From the NCBI GenBank assembly GCA_007135355.1, contig SLJA01000120.1:1-9473 (forward strand): DNA of 9,473 nucleotides. The letters are read 5' to 3'. The notes under the pieces were generated by a model. That model saw only the letters and a program-made list of their open reading frames with translations, made no database searches and was not told where the DNA came from. Source of the DNA: Wenzhouxiangella sp. GTDB taxonomy: Bacteria; Pseudomonadota; Gammaproteobacteria; Xanthomonadales; Wenzhouxiangellaceae. Shown here piece by piece: positions 1-7,471 of the stretch. The position numbers and the translations under genes are program-made. Every line of letters starts with the position of its first letter. Position 1 is the stretch's first letter.

Positions 1-3000
1 GATCAGGCCCGCCTGTTCCAGTTGCTGGCCGATGCATCAACTCAGGGCATCGCTGCCGATCTGCACAATTTGCGGGATTTTGGCCTGGATGGTTTAACCC
101 GGTTTTTTCAGGCCAGTGAGCGGGTTGACCGCGCTGAGTTCGGGCTGTTCACGGATCAGTTGGCGCGCAGCGGGCTGAGCGAACACTGGGCTTGGGCACC
201 GCGCGTGGCTGCCCTGGAGCGCGCATTGTTTGAACGTGAGATGCAAGCGAAAGGGCTGGCTGATTTTCGGGTTTGGGAAATGGAGTCGCAAAGTCCGTCC
301 GAACCCGATGCTGCGAGCCGCGAATGGCTCTACCCGCTCACCCTGGCCACGGAAGCCATTCTGCGACTTGCGGTGGAAGGTGTCGACCTGGCCGCGCTGC
401 CGCACTTGCGTGCCGCCATCGAGGCGGCCGAAGACATTGGTCTGGTAACGGCACTGGGTCCGCTGGAGGGTGCGTATTTGTCACCTTTACGCGGCCAGAT
501 GCTGGTTTTTCAGCCCACTGGCCCGCGACTCAGTTCCACTGCCCGCGAAGGCATGGTGATTACCAGTAAGGCATTTGACGATATGGTCTCGTCCTGGACC
601 GGGGACGGAACTCTGGAGCTGGAGTTATGGCTGCTGCGCGAAGATGGCGTTCGCGAACCACTGACCCAATCCGCCCTCGGCACGGATGCCGACGATGCGC
701 CCACTTCATTGCTTCTGGAGCGCCCGGTGCTGGCATTGGGCGAGACTTTTCTGATCCGCGCCGCGCCGGGGCCGGTATTCATCGCTGCCCAGCGTAACCT
801 GGCGGGTGCGCGAACGCTGATTGCCGGCACTCTGCTTACCCTGATGCTGGCCGTCGTGGTCGGCTTGATGACCCGTCGGCGCGAAACCCTGGAGCGCGCG
901 GTGCGGGAACGAACGGCGGCCCTGCAGGAGTTCAGGAGCGCGGTGGAGCAGTCCAACGACGGAATCACCCTCACCGATATGGACGGCAGGGTTCGTTTTG
1001 TCAATCCGGCCTGGGCCGAGATGCATGCGTATACCGCGGAGGAGGCCGTTGGCCGTCACCTTGAGATATTTCATACCCCGGATCAGCTGGAGGAGCAGGT
1101 CAATCCGGGAATGCAGCGATTGCTTGAAGATGGTTACCTGGTGGCCGACATTGGCCACGTTGATCGGCTTGGCAATCGGTTCCCAACGCGCATGTCGGCG
1201 AGCCTGGTGCGCGACGGGCAAGGTGAACCCTACCGCATCCTGGGCATCGCCCGAGATATCTCCGAAGAGCAGCAACAGCGTGAACGAGAGCGTTTTAGCC
1301 AGCGCTTCCAGGCGCTGGTGGCGGACATCGCCGCCGGCTTGGTCAGCGCGGCGGAGGACCAGGCTTTCGATCAGCGACTCGATCAAGCCCTGGCCTCTCT
1401 GGGGCAATTGTTCGCCGTCGATCGGGCTTATCTGTTCGAGTTTTCCCCGGATCGGGCCAGCGCCACTAACACGCACGAGTGGTGTGCGCCAGGCATCGCT
1501 GCGCAAAAGCCGCTGCTGCAGTCTGTTTCCATGGCGGACAAGACCTGGTGGCTGGACCAGTGGCGCGAAAAACGACCGATTCATATCGAGGATGTCAATC
1601 AGCTTCCGCCCAGCGCAGCGGCCGAGCGACATATCCTTCAAAGTCAGTCTATCCGTTCGTTGGTTTGCCTGCCCATGCAGGATGAAAAGGCCCAGTTATT
1701 AGGCTTCATTGGTTTTGATTCGGTGCGTGCCCAGCGCCGTTGGCCTGGCGAGCAAGTACATATGCTGCAGGCCGTGGCCGATATTCTGGCCGGCGCTCTA
1801 CGCCGTCGCCAGATCGTGCGGGATCTGGCCGAGAGCGAGGCCCGCTTCCACGCGCTGGCGCGGGAAAGTCGTTCGTTTCGTTGGCAGGTTGACTTGGACG
1901 GCTTGTACACCGATGTCGACCCACTGGTGACCGATATTCTTGGCTACTCCACAGAGGAGATTGTCGGCAAGAAGTATTTCTATGACCTGATCCCCGAGGA
2001 GGACCGGGAGCTTGTGCGTCGGGAGGGTCTGCAGCAGATCCGAAGTGGGCGGCGTTTTTCCGGTTACGAGAACCGGGTTCAGGCCCGCAACGGTCGTGTC
2101 CTTTGGGTCAGTACTACCGTGCTGCCGTTGTTCGATGACCGTGGTGCGTTGATTGGCGTGCGCGGCTCGGATACCGACATCACCGAGCGCAAACTGGCTC
2201 AGCTGCAGATCGAGCATGCCGCCTACCATGATTTATTGACTGGTCTGCCCAACCGGGTGTTGCTGGCTGACCGGTTGCAGCAGGCAATGGTGCACGCCCG
2301 GCGGCGTCAGGATCTGCTCGGCGTGGCCTGTCTGGATCTGGATGCGTTCAAACCGATCAATGACCGCTTTGGCCACGAGGTGGGTGATCAATTGCTGGTC
2401 AAGGTGGCCCGGCGCATGCAGCAGGCCTTGCGGGACGGCGATACAGTGGCGCGGCTTGGCGGGGACGAGTTTGCCCTGGTGCTGGTCGGACTTAAGGACG
2501 TTGAATGCTGCCGGCCGGTGTTGCGCCGATTGCTGGATGCCGTGGCGGAACCCATCGAATATGAGGGCCATCGCCTGCGGGTCTCGGCCAGCCTGGGTGT
2601 GAGCTTTTACCCGCAAAGCGATGCTGCCGATGCCGATCAACTGCTGCGGGAAGCTGACCAGGCGATGTATCAGGCCAAGCTGGGAGGCCGAAATCGCTAC
2701 CATTTCTTTGATGCCGAACACGACCGTGCGCTGCGTAGTGCGAATCGCCACCTGGATCGAATCCGGCAGGGCCTGGAAGACGAAGAGTTTGTTCTCTACT
2801 ATCAGCCCAAGGTTGACATGAAAAAGGGCTGCGGCGTTGGCATGGAAGCGCTGGTTCGATGGCAGCATCCGGAACAGGGCTTACTGCCGCCCGCGGATTT
2901 TCTGCCCGCCCTGCGAAACCATCAATTGATCATTCGTTTGGGTGACTGGGTTCTGGAAACCGCGCTGGCACAGATCAGCGCCTGGCGGAAGGCCGGACGG

Positions 3001-3885
3001 GCGTTGCCGGTCAGCGTCAACATTGATCCGCTGCAGCTGGTTCAAGCTGATTTCATCGACGGTCTCATGCGGCGGCTGCAGCGCTACCCGAACGTGCAGC
3101 CAGGTGATCTGGAGCTGGAGGTGGTGGAAACCAGCGCGCTGGCCGAGACGGACCAGTTGGTCGGTATCATCAGGGCGGCGGCCAGCCAGGGGATCCGTTT
3201 CTCGCTCGATGACTTCGGTACCGGCTATTCCTCGCTGTCTTATCTCAAGCAGTTGCCGGTCGCCACGCTCAAGATTGATCGCAGCTTCGTCAGCGACATG
3301 TTGCATGACCCCGACGATCTGGCCATCCTGCGCGGCATCATCAGCCTTGCGCGTACCTTCCGGCATGAAGTGATTGCCGAAGGTGTGGAAACCGAGGCGC
3401 ATGGAAGAATGCTGCTGCAGCTGGGCTGCCGGCAGGGCCAGGGATACGCCATTGCCCGGCCCATGCCGGCGGACTCAGTGCCCGAATGGCTGCAACAGTG
3501 GCGTCCGCCTGGGTCGTGGCTGGAGACCGAAGCGGTAGAAAGCGCCAGACTGCCACTGCTCGACGCCGTGGTTGAGTACTCAGCCTGGCGCGAGCGCTTG
3601 CATCAGTTTCTTTCCGGTAGGCGTAGCGACTTGGCCGAGCTCGATCGTCCCGCAGCCGATTTTGTCCACTGGCTGGATCAGGATGGGGCCGGATTGGCCG
3701 CGGTTGCCGACGATTGGCACAAGGCACACTGGCAACTGCAGTCCCGGGCCACGGAACTACTGGCTTTGGCGCGAAGCGGCCACCGGGAAAAGGCCCTGCG
3801 TCGCTTTGACGAGATTGAAACGCTAACGGATCAGCTGTTGCGGCTCCTGCAAGACGATCTCTATCGTTCTGCCCAGGACCCCTGA
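1..3885 (+). CDS. CHASE-PAS-GAF-PAS-GGDEF-EAL-CZB-like c-di-GMP signalling protein (5' end missing)
   Basis: Membrane-anchored sensor predicted to make and break cyclic di-GMP. The frame is open from base 1, so the true start lies upstream; residues below count from an internal TTG at 22. In order: periplasmic CHASE sensor (about 1-250, with the WAPRV and FRVWE signatures), one membrane helix (about 265-284) followed by an RRR stop-transfer, PAS/PAC (304-413), GAF (428-593), PAS/PAC (606-722), GGDEF (734-895), EAL (914-1160) and a CZB-like tail (about 1180-1280). The GGDEF motif is intact at 813-817, with an RxxD inhibitory site at 804-807 exactly five residues before it. In the EAL domain I see E942 of EAL, the SVN asparagine, the VVE glutamate, D1063-D1064 of DDFGTG, K1084 and E1120. 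Both catalytic domains therefore look competent, although in such composites one often acts as a regulator. The tail aligns with zinc-binding CZB domains but keeps only one ligand (H1236). A CHASE protein should have another membrane helix before the window start. The ligand is unknown. Confidence 0.93.
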   Translation, partial: DQARLFQLLADASTQGIAADLHNLRDFGLDGLTRFFQASERVDRAEFGLFTDQLARSGLSEHWAWAPRVAALERALFEREMQAKGLADFRVWEMESQSPSEPDAASREWLYPLTLATEAILRLAVEGVDLAALPHLRAAIEAAEDIGLVTALGPLEGAYLSPLRGQMLVFQPTGPRLSSTAREGMVITSKAFDDMVSSWTGDGTLELELWLLREDGVREPLTQSALGTDADDAPTSLLLERPVLALGETFLIRAAPGPVFIAAQRNLAGARTLIAGTLLTLMLAVVVGLMTRRRETLERAVRERTAALQEFRSAVEQSNDGITLTDMDGRVRFVNPAWAEMHAYTAEEAVGRHLEIFHTPDQLEEQVNPGMQRLLEDGYLVADIGHVDRLGNRFPTRMSASLVRDGQGEPYRILGIARDISEEQQQRERERFSQRFQALVADIAAGLVSAAEDQAFDQRLDQALASLGQLFAVDRAYLFEFSPDRASATNTHEWCAPGIAAQKPLLQSVSMADKTWWLDQWREKRPIHIEDVNQLPPSAAAERHILQSQSIRSLVCLPMQDEKAQLLGFIGFDSVRAQRRWPGEQVHMLQAVADILAGALRRRQIVRDLAESEARFHALARESRSFRWQVDLDGLYTDVDPLVTDILGYSTEEIVGKKYFYDLIPEEDRELVRREGLQQIRSGRRFSGYENRVQARNGRVLWVSTTVLPLFDDRGALIGVRGSDTDITERKLAQLQIEHAAYHDLLTGLPNRVLLADRLQQAMVHARRRQDLLGVACLDLDAFKPINDRFGHEVGDQLLVKVARRMQQALRDGDTVARLGGDEFALVLVGLKDVECCRPVLRRLLDAVAEPIEYEGHRLRVSASLGVSFYPQSDAADADQLLREADQAMYQAKLGGRNRYHFFDAEHDRALRSANRHLDRIRQGLEDEEFVLYYQPKVDMKKGCGVGMEALVRWQHPEQGLLPPADFLPALRNHQLIIRLGDWVLETALAQISAWRKAGRALPVSVNIDPLQLVQADFIDGLMRRLQRYPNVQPGDLELEVVETSALAETDQLVGIIRAAASQGIRFSLDDFGTGYSSLSYLKQLPVATLKIDRSFVSDMLHDPDDLAILRGIISLARTFRHEVIAEGVETEAHGRMLLQLGCRQGQGYAIARPMPADSVPEWLQQWRPPGSWLETEAVESARLPLLDAVVEYSAWRERLHQFLSGRRSDLAELDRPAADFVHWLDQDGAGLAAVADDWHKAHWQLQSRATELLALARSGHREKALRRFDEIETLTDQLLRLLQDDLYRSAQDP

Positions 3886-3903
3886 GCGAGCGCGGGGAAG
3901 CGC

Positions 3904-3909
3904 TAGAAT
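3904..3909 (+). promoter_or_regulatory. Candidate -10 element for dgcA-dgcN
   Basis: TAGAAT, one mismatch from the sigma70 -10 consensus, lies 37 bases before the ATG chosen for dgcA. No convincing -35 is visible about 17 bases upstream. Transcription starting near 3916 would give a leader of about 30 bases and would leave almost none for a TTG start at 3928, which mildly favours the ATG at 3946. The evidence is one hexamer only. Confidence 0.3.
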
Positions 3910-3945
3910 TCACCTTGGCAAAGGACCTTGGCGCGCACTGCAATC

Positions 3946-4974
3946 ATGTCGAAAACACACAACATGCCGAACGGGATGCAGCTTGATCTCGAAATACAGT
4001 CCTGGCCCTTGAAGGTACCGTTCAGGATCACCGGTCATGTCTGGGAGCATCTGGACATCGTAATCTGTCGCTTAAGGCGCGATGGCCATACCGGGTGCGG
4101 CGAGGGGACCGGTGTGTACTATCGCGGCGAGACGGCGGCCACGATCAAGGCCCAGATCGAAGCGGTGCGCGGGCAGATCGAGGCGGGGATCCGTCGCGAA
4201 TCCGTACAGGAGTTGCTGCCCGCGGGTGGCGCGCGCAACGCGCTGGACTGTGCCCTGTGGGCCCTGGAGTCACGGGAACAGGGGGTGCCGGCCTGGCAGC
4301 TGGCCGGTCTGGAGCGGCCACGGCCCTTGCTGACTACCTTTACCCTGGGCGCGGATTCGCCCGAGCTCATGGCGAGCCGGGCCGAGGTCGTGGATCTTGC
4401 CCGCGCGCTCAAGCTCAAGCTGGTCGGCGACGGTCAGGACGCCGAGCGGGTAAGGGCGGTGCGCGCGGTGCGCCCGGATGTGTGGCTGGGCGTGGATGCC
4501 AACCAGGCCTTCGATCGGGCCGCGGTCGAGGACTTGTTGCCGGTGCTGGTCGCCGAGCGGGTGTCGCTGCTGGAGCAGCCCTGCCGGATTGGCGCGGAAG
4601 AAGCGCTGCGCGGACTGAAATCGCCGATTCCGCTGGCCGCTGATGAGAGCGTCCAGACCTCGGCTGACCTGGACGCCATGCGCGGCCTGTTCGAGGTGGT
4701 CAACATCAAGCTGGACAAATGCGGCGGGCTGACCGAGGGTCTGGCCATGGCGCGGCGTGCGCGCTCTCTGGGCTTCGAGGTCATGGTCGGCAATATGATT
4801 GGGACGTCGCTGTCTTGTGCGCCGGCCTTTCTGGTCGGGCAGTTGTGCCAGGTGGTGGATCTGGATGGGCCCTGGCACCTGGCCCGTGATATTGAGCCTG
4901 GGGTCGTCTACGCCGAGGGTCGGGTCGATTGTCCGCCAGGCGTTTGGGACCATCCGGCGGAGACCGCCCGATGA
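3946..4974 (+). CDS. dgcA: N-acetyl-D-glutamate racemase / dipeptide epimerase (enolase superfamily)
   Basis: Enolase-superfamily enzyme of the dipeptide-epimerase branch. With DgcN next door it is best read as DgcA, which interconverts N-acetyl-D-glutamate and N-acetyl-L-glutamate in the cytoplasm by proton exchange at the alpha carbon. From the ATG at 3946 (342 residues), visible catalytic features are the K156-x-K158 base pair, metal ligands D184 (VDAN), E210 (LLEQP) and D233 (AADES), the opposing base K255 (NIKLDK) and the epimerase-type DxD at 305-307 (DLDGP). The N-terminal capping domain carries WPLKVPFRITG, typical of the subgroup. The start is uncertain. The frame also offers TTG 3928 (AAGGA only two bases away) and ATGs at 3964 and 3976, and none has a well-spaced ribosome binding site; family alignment begins near residue 11. 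The stop overlaps the dgcN start. L-Ala-D/L-Glu epimerase is the alternative substrate assignment and would tie it to murein peptide recycling. Confidence 0.85.
   Translation: MSKTHNMPNGMQLDLEIQSWPLKVPFRITGHVWEHLDIVICRLRRDGHTGCGEGTGVYYRGETAATIKAQIEAVRGQIEAGIRRESVQELLPAGGARNALDCALWALESREQGVPAWQLAGLERPRPLLTTFTLGADSPELMASRAEVVDLARALKLKLVGDGQDAERVRAVRAVRPDVWLGVDANQAFDRAAVEDLLPVLVAERVSLLEQPCRIGAEEALRGLKSPIPLAADESVQTSADLDAMRGLFEVVNIKLDKCGGLTEGLAMARRARSLGFEVMVGNMIGTSLSCAPAFLVGQLCQVVDLDGPWHLARDIEPGVVYAEGRVDCPPGVWDHPAETAR
4959..4962 (+). promoter_or_regulatory. Ribosome binding site deciding the dgcN start
   Basis: GGAG, within GGCGGAGA, lies eight bases before the ATG at 4971, inside the last codons of dgcA. 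It supports that ATG over the in-frame TTG at 4929, which would give a long overlap with dgcA. Confidence 0.65.
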
Positions 4975-5993
4975 CGATGGTCCATCTGCCCCAGCCCTAC
5001 CTGTTGTACCTGGCCGATGTGTCCGATCCGCGCTATGCCAAGACCGCGCAGGGCTTGCGCGACTGGGTGCCGGAGCGTTGCGTGGGCGAATGGTCGCTGC
5101 CCGGCAATGATCTCCGTCTTGGACTGCCGACTCTGGCGCCGGCCGCGGCCAGGGAGCGCGGCGCCCGCTCGCTGGTGATCGGCGTGGCGCCGGTGGGGGG
5201 ACGCATCGAGCCGGCCTGGGTGCCCGGTCTGGTCGAGGCCCTGGAAGCCGGTCTGGACTTGATCAGCGGCATGCATACCCCCTTGAGTGGCGTACCCGAA
5301 CTGGCCGCTGTGGCCGAGCGCCGCGGGCGCCGACTGATCGACGTCCGGGTTCCGCCGCCCGATTTGCCGGTGGCATCGGGCAAGCCGCGATCGGGCAAGC
5401 GTCTGCTGACCGTCGGCACCGACTGTGCACTGGGCAAAAAATATACCGCTCTGGCCTTGACCATGGCTTTTCGCCAACGCGGAATCGATGTGGATTTTCG
5501 GGCCACGGGCCAGACCGGCATTCTGATCGCCGGTGCCGGCTTGCCGATCGATGCGGTCAAGGCCGACTTCATTGCCGGGGCGGCCGAAGTGCTGACGCCG
5601 GCGGCCGACCCGGATCATTGGGACATCATCGAGGGCCAGGGTTCGCTGGTTCATCCGGGTTATGCGGCGGTGTCACTGGGGCTGCTGCAAGGTGCCCAAC
5701 CGGATGTGCTGGTGCTGTGCCACGCCCACGATCGCCATCATGTCTCCGGCTATGGACCGGACTTCCCGCTGCCGCCGATCGAAAGCGTGCTCGATCTGCA
5801 TCTGGCCCACGCCAGGCTGCGCCGGCCCGCGGTGCGCTTTGGCGGGATCAGCCTCAATACCGCCGGTTTACCGGAGTCGGAGGCCGACAGGCTGATGGAT
5901 AAACTAGAGCGCGATCACGGTTTGCCCTGCGCCGACCCGCTGCGCGGGGGCAAGCGTTTCGAGCGGCTGGTCAGCGCCTGCCTGGGAGCTTGA
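4971..5993 (+). CDS. dgcN: D-glutamate N-acetyltransferase DgcN (DUF1611 family)
   Basis: DUF1611 family protein of 340 residues, the family's usual size. Characterised DgcN proteins acetylate D-glutamate, giving the substrate of the racemase DgcA. The N-terminal Rossmann-like half has the characteristic PYLLYLADVSDPRYAKTA stretch (about 9-26). The C-terminal P-loop-like half begins with GTDCALGKKYTA at 149-160. It continues with RATGQTG (177-183), a DFIAGAAE segment, EGQGSLVHPGYA (from 221) and LVLCHAHDRHH, all recognisable from the family. No membrane segment or signal peptide is seen, so it should be cytoplasmic. The ATG overlaps the dgcA stop as ATGA, with a good ribosome binding site upstream, so translation is probably coupled. 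No amino-acid transporter, regulator or deacetylase is adjacent, so the fate of N-acetyl-L-glutamate (arginine synthesis or deacetylation) must be set elsewhere. Older annotations call this family NAD-dependent epimerase/dehydratase or 'DUF1611'. Confidence 0.86.
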   Translation: MTMVHLPQPYLLYLADVSDPRYAKTAQGLRDWVPERCVGEWSLPGNDLRLGLPTLAPAAARERGARSLVIGVAPVGGRIEPAWVPGLVEALEAGLDLISGMHTPLSGVPELAAVAERRGRRLIDVRVPPPDLPVASGKPRSGKRLLTVGTDCALGKKYTALALTMAFRQRGIDVDFRATGQTGILIAGAGLPIDAVKADFIAGAAEVLTPAADPDHWDIIEGQGSLVHPGYAAVSLGLLQGAQPDVLVLCHAHDRHHVSGYGPDFPLPPIESVLDLHLAHARLRRPAVRFGGISLNTAGLPESEADRLMDKLERDHGLPCADPLRGGKRFERLVSACLGA

Positions 5994-6002
5994 GCGGGGC
6001 CC

Positions 6003-7418
6003 TCAAACGGTTTCGTCAATGTCTTCGAGCACGGTTCCCGCAGCGATGCGGCGCTGGCCGGGGCCGCCATACACCAGCCGAACCCGGCCACGGATTACGA
6101 CCTCGCGCTCGAACAGGATGTCGCCTTCCACACTGAACAACTCGGCGTGCAGCAGCGATGGGGCGCCGGCCGGAAAGCGGGCGCGGAAGCCTTCGATGGC
6201 CTTGAAGTGGCGCTCGTCCAGATCGATGCACAGCGGACTGTCGGTCACGGCTACGACGCTGCCGTCGGCTTCGACCCGGTAACGGTCGGACCACAGCGCC
6301 AGAAGGTCGCTGGTGGTCTTGACCGGCGCGAAGCGCGTGCGCGGCACGTTCAGGATGCGGGCACCGGCGAAGACTTCGATGGCAGCACCCATGGCGGTCT
6401 CGAGTTGTATCACCTTCGGCGTGCTCGGGTCTTCCGGCACCACATGCTTGTCGTTGCGGATCATCGGCAGGCCGAGGACGCCGTCGCGTGCTTCCAGTTC
6501 GCGCTCCAGCGCGGCCAGGTTCAGCCACAGGTTATTGGTGTTGAAATAGCGATAACGCTCGATGTCCTGGAACTGCTCGCGCTCTTGCGGCGGACACTGG
6601 GCCGATTCGCGCAGCACCAGGCGACCGTCACGATCCTGAGCGAGATGTCCGCCCTTGCGGTCGGCCGGGCTGCGTTCGGTGACCTCCATCAGGAATGGAA
6701 TCTCCTCAGCGGCAAATTGGCCGAGTATGTCCAGATTCAGCGAGGCACCCAGGTTGTCGGCATTGGAGACGAAGGCATAGCGGTAGCCGCGGGTGATCAG
6801 ATCCTGCAGCAGACCGGAGGCGCGGAGCACGGTGTAAAGATCGCCGTGTCCCGGCGGACACCATTCGCGCTGCGGCGCGTCCGGCCAGGCGATGGGCTCC
6901 AGCGTCTCGGCATGCAGTCGCGGCACCTGGTTCTGCACGAACGACAGCGGCAGCGGCGCCTGGTCTGTCGCCAGTTGCGGCAGGGCGGCCAAGTGATGCA
7001 GTGAGTCGGCATCGGTGTTGAAGCTGTTCATCAGCAGCAGCGGTACGGGCTGGCCACTGCTGCTGCGCAGATGCAGAACCTGGCGCGCAATCAGTTCGAG
7101 AAAGCTTAAGTTTTCGCGTGCCGGCAGCAGCGACTTGGCCTGGTTCAGGCCCATACTGGTGCCCAGGCCACCATTGAGTTTGATAATGACCGTTTGGGCC
7201 AGGGCATCGCGGCCTGTTTCGGCCCGCCCGGCCCAGTCTTCCAGGGCCGGTGCATGTTTCACCGGGCCAATGCGGTCTTCGCCCAGCAGGCCGGAGCGAC
7301 CCTCCAGCAGCTGTTGGTAATAATGGCGGAAAGTGCGCACGGCAAGCTCGCCCACACCGGCAGCCTGCATCTTTTCAGCGACAGCGGAAAAACCGTGATT
7401 GGGCTCGGTCTGGCGCAT
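6003..7418 (-). CDS. UTP--glucose-1-phosphate uridylyltransferase, eukaryotic-type (UDPGP family)
   Basis: Makes UDP-glucose from UTP and glucose-1-phosphate, supplying glycan, exopolysaccharide and osmolyte synthesis in the cytoplasm. The 471 residues match the UDPGP (PF01704) family of eukaryotic UGPases, not the roughly 300-residue bacterial GalU. Visible motifs are the nucleotide-binding loop KLNGGLGTSMG (80-90), NSFNT (131-135), PPGHGDLY (188-195), SNADNLGA (218-225), ADRKGGHL (252-259), FNTNNLW (292-298), QLETAMGAAI (338-347) and FAPVKTTSDL (363-372, with the sugar-phosphate lysine). The C-terminal 80 residues look like the left-handed beta-helix of this family. The ATG at 7418 has GGGGA upstream at a reasonable distance. 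It converges on dgcN with nine bases between stops. A UDP-N-acetylhexosamine pyrophosphorylase is possible, but the NGG-loop sequence favours glucose. Confidence 0.92.
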   Translation of the reverse strand: MRQTEPNHGFSAVAEKMQAAGVGELAVRTFRHYYQQLLEGRSGLLGEDRIGPVKHAPALEDWAGRAETGRDALAQTVIIKLNGGLGTSMGLNQAKSLLPARENLSFLELIARQVLHLRSSSGQPVPLLLMNSFNTDADSLHHLAALPQLATDQAPLPLSFVQNQVPRLHAETLEPIAWPDAPQREWCPPGHGDLYTVLRASGLLQDLITRGYRYAFVSNADNLGASLNLDILGQFAAEEIPFLMEVTERSPADRKGGHLAQDRDGRLVLRESAQCPPQEREQFQDIERYRYFNTNNLWLNLAALERELEARDGVLGLPMIRNDKHVVPEDPSTPKVIQLETAMGAAIEVFAGARILNVPRTRFAPVKTTSDLLALWSDRYRVEADGSVVAVTDSPLCIDLDERHFKAIEGFRARFPAGAPSLLHAELFSVEGDILFEREVVIRGRVRLVYGGPGQRRIAAGTVLEDIDETV

Positions 7419-7446
7419 GGATTAATCCCCGGCAACACCGAACTCC

Positions 7447-7452
7447 AGTATA
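7447..7452 (-). promoter_or_regulatory. Candidate -10 element for the uridylyltransferase gene
   Basis: Read on the minus strand this is TATACT, one mismatch from TATAAT, starting about 34 bases before the ATG at 7418. The hexamer 17 bases further upstream is a poor -35. A GGCAG/CTGCC dyad lies just upstream, within the spacer and -35 region. Confidence 0.35.
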
Positions 7453-7455
7453 GCT

Positions 7456-7471
7456 GGCAGCGGCGTCTGCC
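7456..7471. promoter_or_regulatory. Small dyad between divergent genes, possible operator
   Basis: Perfect 5-base inverted repeat GGCAG-cggcgt-CTGCC in the 113-base gap between the uridylyltransferase and DUF4190 starts. It overlaps the expected -35 zone of the leftward promoter. It is short enough to arise by chance in GC-rich DNA, and no regulator is encoded nearby. Confidence 0.2.

Noticed and set aside
706..1641. Long antisense frame (311 codons) opposite the PAS/GAF part of the c-di-GMP protein
   Set aside because: The plus-strand protein has continuous recognised domains here. The antisense product resembles no family and is explained by GC-rich codon bias.
2233..2868. Antisense frame opposite the GGDEF domain
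   Set aside because: It mirrors a conserved catalytic domain, has no recognisable motif and no convincing ribosome binding site.
3889..3904. AGCGC-ggggaa-GCGCT hairpin after the c-di-GMP gene
   Set aside because: The stem is only five bases with no following T-run, so I do not call it an intrinsic terminator.
4929..4970. Extended TTG start for dgcN
   Set aside because: The extra 14 residues lie inside dgcA, do not resemble the family, and the ATG at 4971 has a well-spaced GGAG and an ATGA overlap.
6147..7004. Plus-strand frame of 285 codons inside the uridylyltransferase gene
   Set aside because: The minus strand carries all UDPGP motifs in order. The plus product is low-complexity shadow sequence.
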